The notes beneath the pieces are model-generated. The model did no database searches. It had not been told where the DNA came from and saw only the letters and a list, made by a program, of their open reading frames with translations. A stretch of 64,000 bases of DNA from Cristatella mucedo (lineage: Eukaryota; Bryozoa; Phylactolaemata; Cristatellidae). A program made the translations under genes and the position numbers. How positions within the stretch are numbered: the stretch's first letter is position 1; every line of letters begins with the position of its first letter. This document shows positions 62,046 through 64,000 of this stretch, in pieces. The stretch lies in contig WPIO01000028.1 of assembly GCA_009760855.2 (NCBI GenBank), positions 1,323,001 to 1,387,000 of the forward strand, read 5' to 3'.

Positions 62046-62764
62046 GATGCATGTTTTTGTTGACGTATCAGTATTCTATAGTTATACATATAATAAGCTG
62101 CGTATTTGGTACGTACATTTTAGTATTACTCAAGATTCCAGTCAAAAGCTCCTACATTTATTTGCTCTGTGTTAAATAGAAAGGTTAGAGGTAAAAATTT
62201 ATCTGGAAGTGTATCTTATTTTACAATCATGGTCTGGGCTAAGTGATTAAAAAGAATTGTATTTGTTGTTAAGCACAGTTACTTTTAAAAGTATCTTGAG
62301 GCTATTTTGCACTTTACATCATCAGCCTGGTCCCTGTTTTTGTCCATTCCCCCGACGACACTCAATATTTGAACACTGAATATAGTAACACTTTGCATGA
62401 TATTCGTGTGCTGCTTTTATGAGAGGAACTATCATTGACCAACCTGCCTTGAATGCTATGAGTAAGAAAATATTTTTTTTTGAAAACATCCACCAGATCA
62501 CAATCTAGCATAGTGTATAGTTCAACCCCTGCTTTGGTTGAGTCATGCTGCTGATGAAAATACATAAAAATAAAATACATAAAAAATAAAAATGCATGGC
62601 CGACGATTGCTTTATTACAGGCGTCTAGTAATAACTTCTGCTCGTCTAGAAGCAGCTGTTTTGCAAAAGCGTAGGCCTTATACAGCAGTATTATTATTGT
62701 GACCGCTATTTATTCCAAGTAAAATTCACTATTTTTCACAGTATTGATGATTGTGCCTAGAACA

Positions 62765-63305
62765 ATAGTAATACATTTGTATAGTGCCCTCAGAGCAGCG
62801 AATTATTTTCTAGGCCCTTTACAGAAGCCGCATAGAAAGCTTACGACCAAATGATCGGCGGTAACATCCGCAGACAGCAGGCATAGCGTAAGCAGGTAAA
62901 GAAAGGCACACGAAGATCGAATCCCAAAGACCCACGAAAATCTGTAATAAACAGGTGCGTTTTAAGCGTCTTTTTAAATTTCATGTCAGGGGACGTTATG
63001 ACGTGCGTCGGTAGTGAGTTCCAGGCTTTGGGAGCATAGGAATTAAAGGCACAGCCTCCAATGGTTTTCTGGTTCGTACGAGGTATGGCTAAACGATTCA
63101 AGTAAAAAAGAAAAGCGGGTTGTACAATTCTTCGCTTGGTGGGGTAGTTCTGATAGGCAGGCTGGGGCCAAATAATGAAGGTATACAAGTAAGTGACAGA
63201 ACCTTAAAGTCAGTGCGCTGCTTGATTAAAGTCCAGTGCAAGTCGGCAAGAGGCGGTGTGATGTGGCAACTCCGACGCTCACGACAGACGACCATTCTCA
63301 ATGCA
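62765..63305 (-). pseudogene. LINE A 3' end fragment
   Basis: Minus-strand reading QRTDFKVLSLTCIPSLFGP, SFLFYLNRLAIPRTNQKTIG and FNSYAPKAWNSLPTHVITSP, i.e. the conserved LINE C-terminal block (snWNSLP). The tail at the low end is ACATTTGTATAGTGCCCTCA. Confidence 0.85.
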
Positions 63306-64000
63306 GAATCACCTTAGTTTGTTTAACTATAATAAAATATGGCAATGTCTCCACATTATAAACTGTATAACATGGCTCACGAATGTTTGTATTTTTGAAG
63401 ATCCGAGCTAAAAGCTAAGGAGATATATCACAAGCCTAAGCAATTAAAATAATTAGTTCTCTCATGTCACATGGCTATAAATAAGCAGAGGCCAAACAAT
63501 AAAGCATTATTTAGCAATAATATTGATTTTACCTGCCTAGTTAGAATCTAGTGGGTTCTTATAAAATAAGCATTATTGGTAGCTTTTCTGATCTCTACAG
63601 AGTTTCCAAAAATAAATGCTTACACTGTCATTAAAAAAGCAAAATGTGATGAAGCTGCAGCCTGTCTGTAGCATATCTGCTTATTTAACGTTGCACCTAT
63701 CAAGACACATACATATGGGCATCTAAATGGTCCCAACTTTCGCCCACAGTCTATTCGGCTTGTGCTCCAATGCCAGACAGCATGTCAGCATGTGATCTCT
63801 AACCAGACAGATAACTGACACTTGAGCTTTGCTGGCTACCCATGACTATGCAATTATTTAGGATTTTCTATGTCCATAACTTAGCTTCACTTGTAACCCT
63901 TTCAAACGCATTCACGCACTCATGCATGCTACCGTCTGAGCCAAGCTATTTAATGGCGGGTGCTCCTTCGAAAGAAGCTTAGTCAAGTTAATAAATGCGG
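63306..64000. other. Window end, nothing recognised
   Basis: AT-rich sequence with no supported frame. Short blocks near 63766-63800 (GCCAGACAGCATGTCAGCAT) vaguely echo LINE A 3' UTR wording but are too short to call. Confidence 0.35.

Overview
The window is nuclear DNA of an animal, most likely a protostome and plausibly a lophotrochozoan (mollusc-like). Three things point this way. Genes have spliceosomal introns with GT..AG borders. tRNA-Leu genes carry introns in the anticodon loop. Most of the sequence is CR1/L2-type LINEs, tRNA-derived SINEs and long microsatellites. The one confidently assigned receptor is of the myosuppressin/FMRFamide (dmsr-like) type, a protostome speciality. Nothing looks bacterial or organellar. 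All calls come from reading the sequence; no database search was possible.

Layout. 1-5,500: decayed LINE copies (families called A-D here for convenience), one SINE and a (GA)n tract. 5,535-20,219 (+): a six-exon gene whose splice phases all agree. It encodes a small ER membrane protein with a thioredoxin fold, degenerate redox motif, C-terminal membrane span and KKxx-type tail. Its large introns hold a LINE, several SINEs, a SPIN-like hAT element and an (AT)n tract. 20,584-21,885 (-): an intronless class A peptide GPCR, convergent with the first gene and preceded by about 2 kb of GC-rich DNA. 24.3-24.8 kb: a (CT)n/(CTGT)n block. 25-28 kb: nested repeats. 28.4-31 kb: GC-rich DNA with possible first exons. 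31,101-36,266 (+): a five-exon gene for a basic Ser/Arg/Lys/Ala-rich protein of about 319 residues that I do not recognise. 33.6-46.5 kb: mostly LINE and SINE copies, including the best family B LINE (43,025-45,345). 46.8-48.1 kb: two tandem tRNA-Leu(CAA) genes on a duplicated segment. 48.5-50.2 kb: simple repeats. 52-57.7 kb: LINE C, a small palindrome-ended element, and LINE A interrupted by LINE B. 57.7-64 kb: gene-poor DNA with tandem repeats, a perfect foldback and a LINE A remnant.

The genes show no common pathway. The strongest system-level observation concerns the mobile elements. LINE A, LINE D and SINE S1 end in the same short stem-loop, with compensating base changes between copies. 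This is what is expected if SINE S1 borrows a LINE reverse transcriptase through that RNA hairpin. A second tRNA-derived SINE (S2) has an unrelated tail, and one copy sits inside a LINE A copy.
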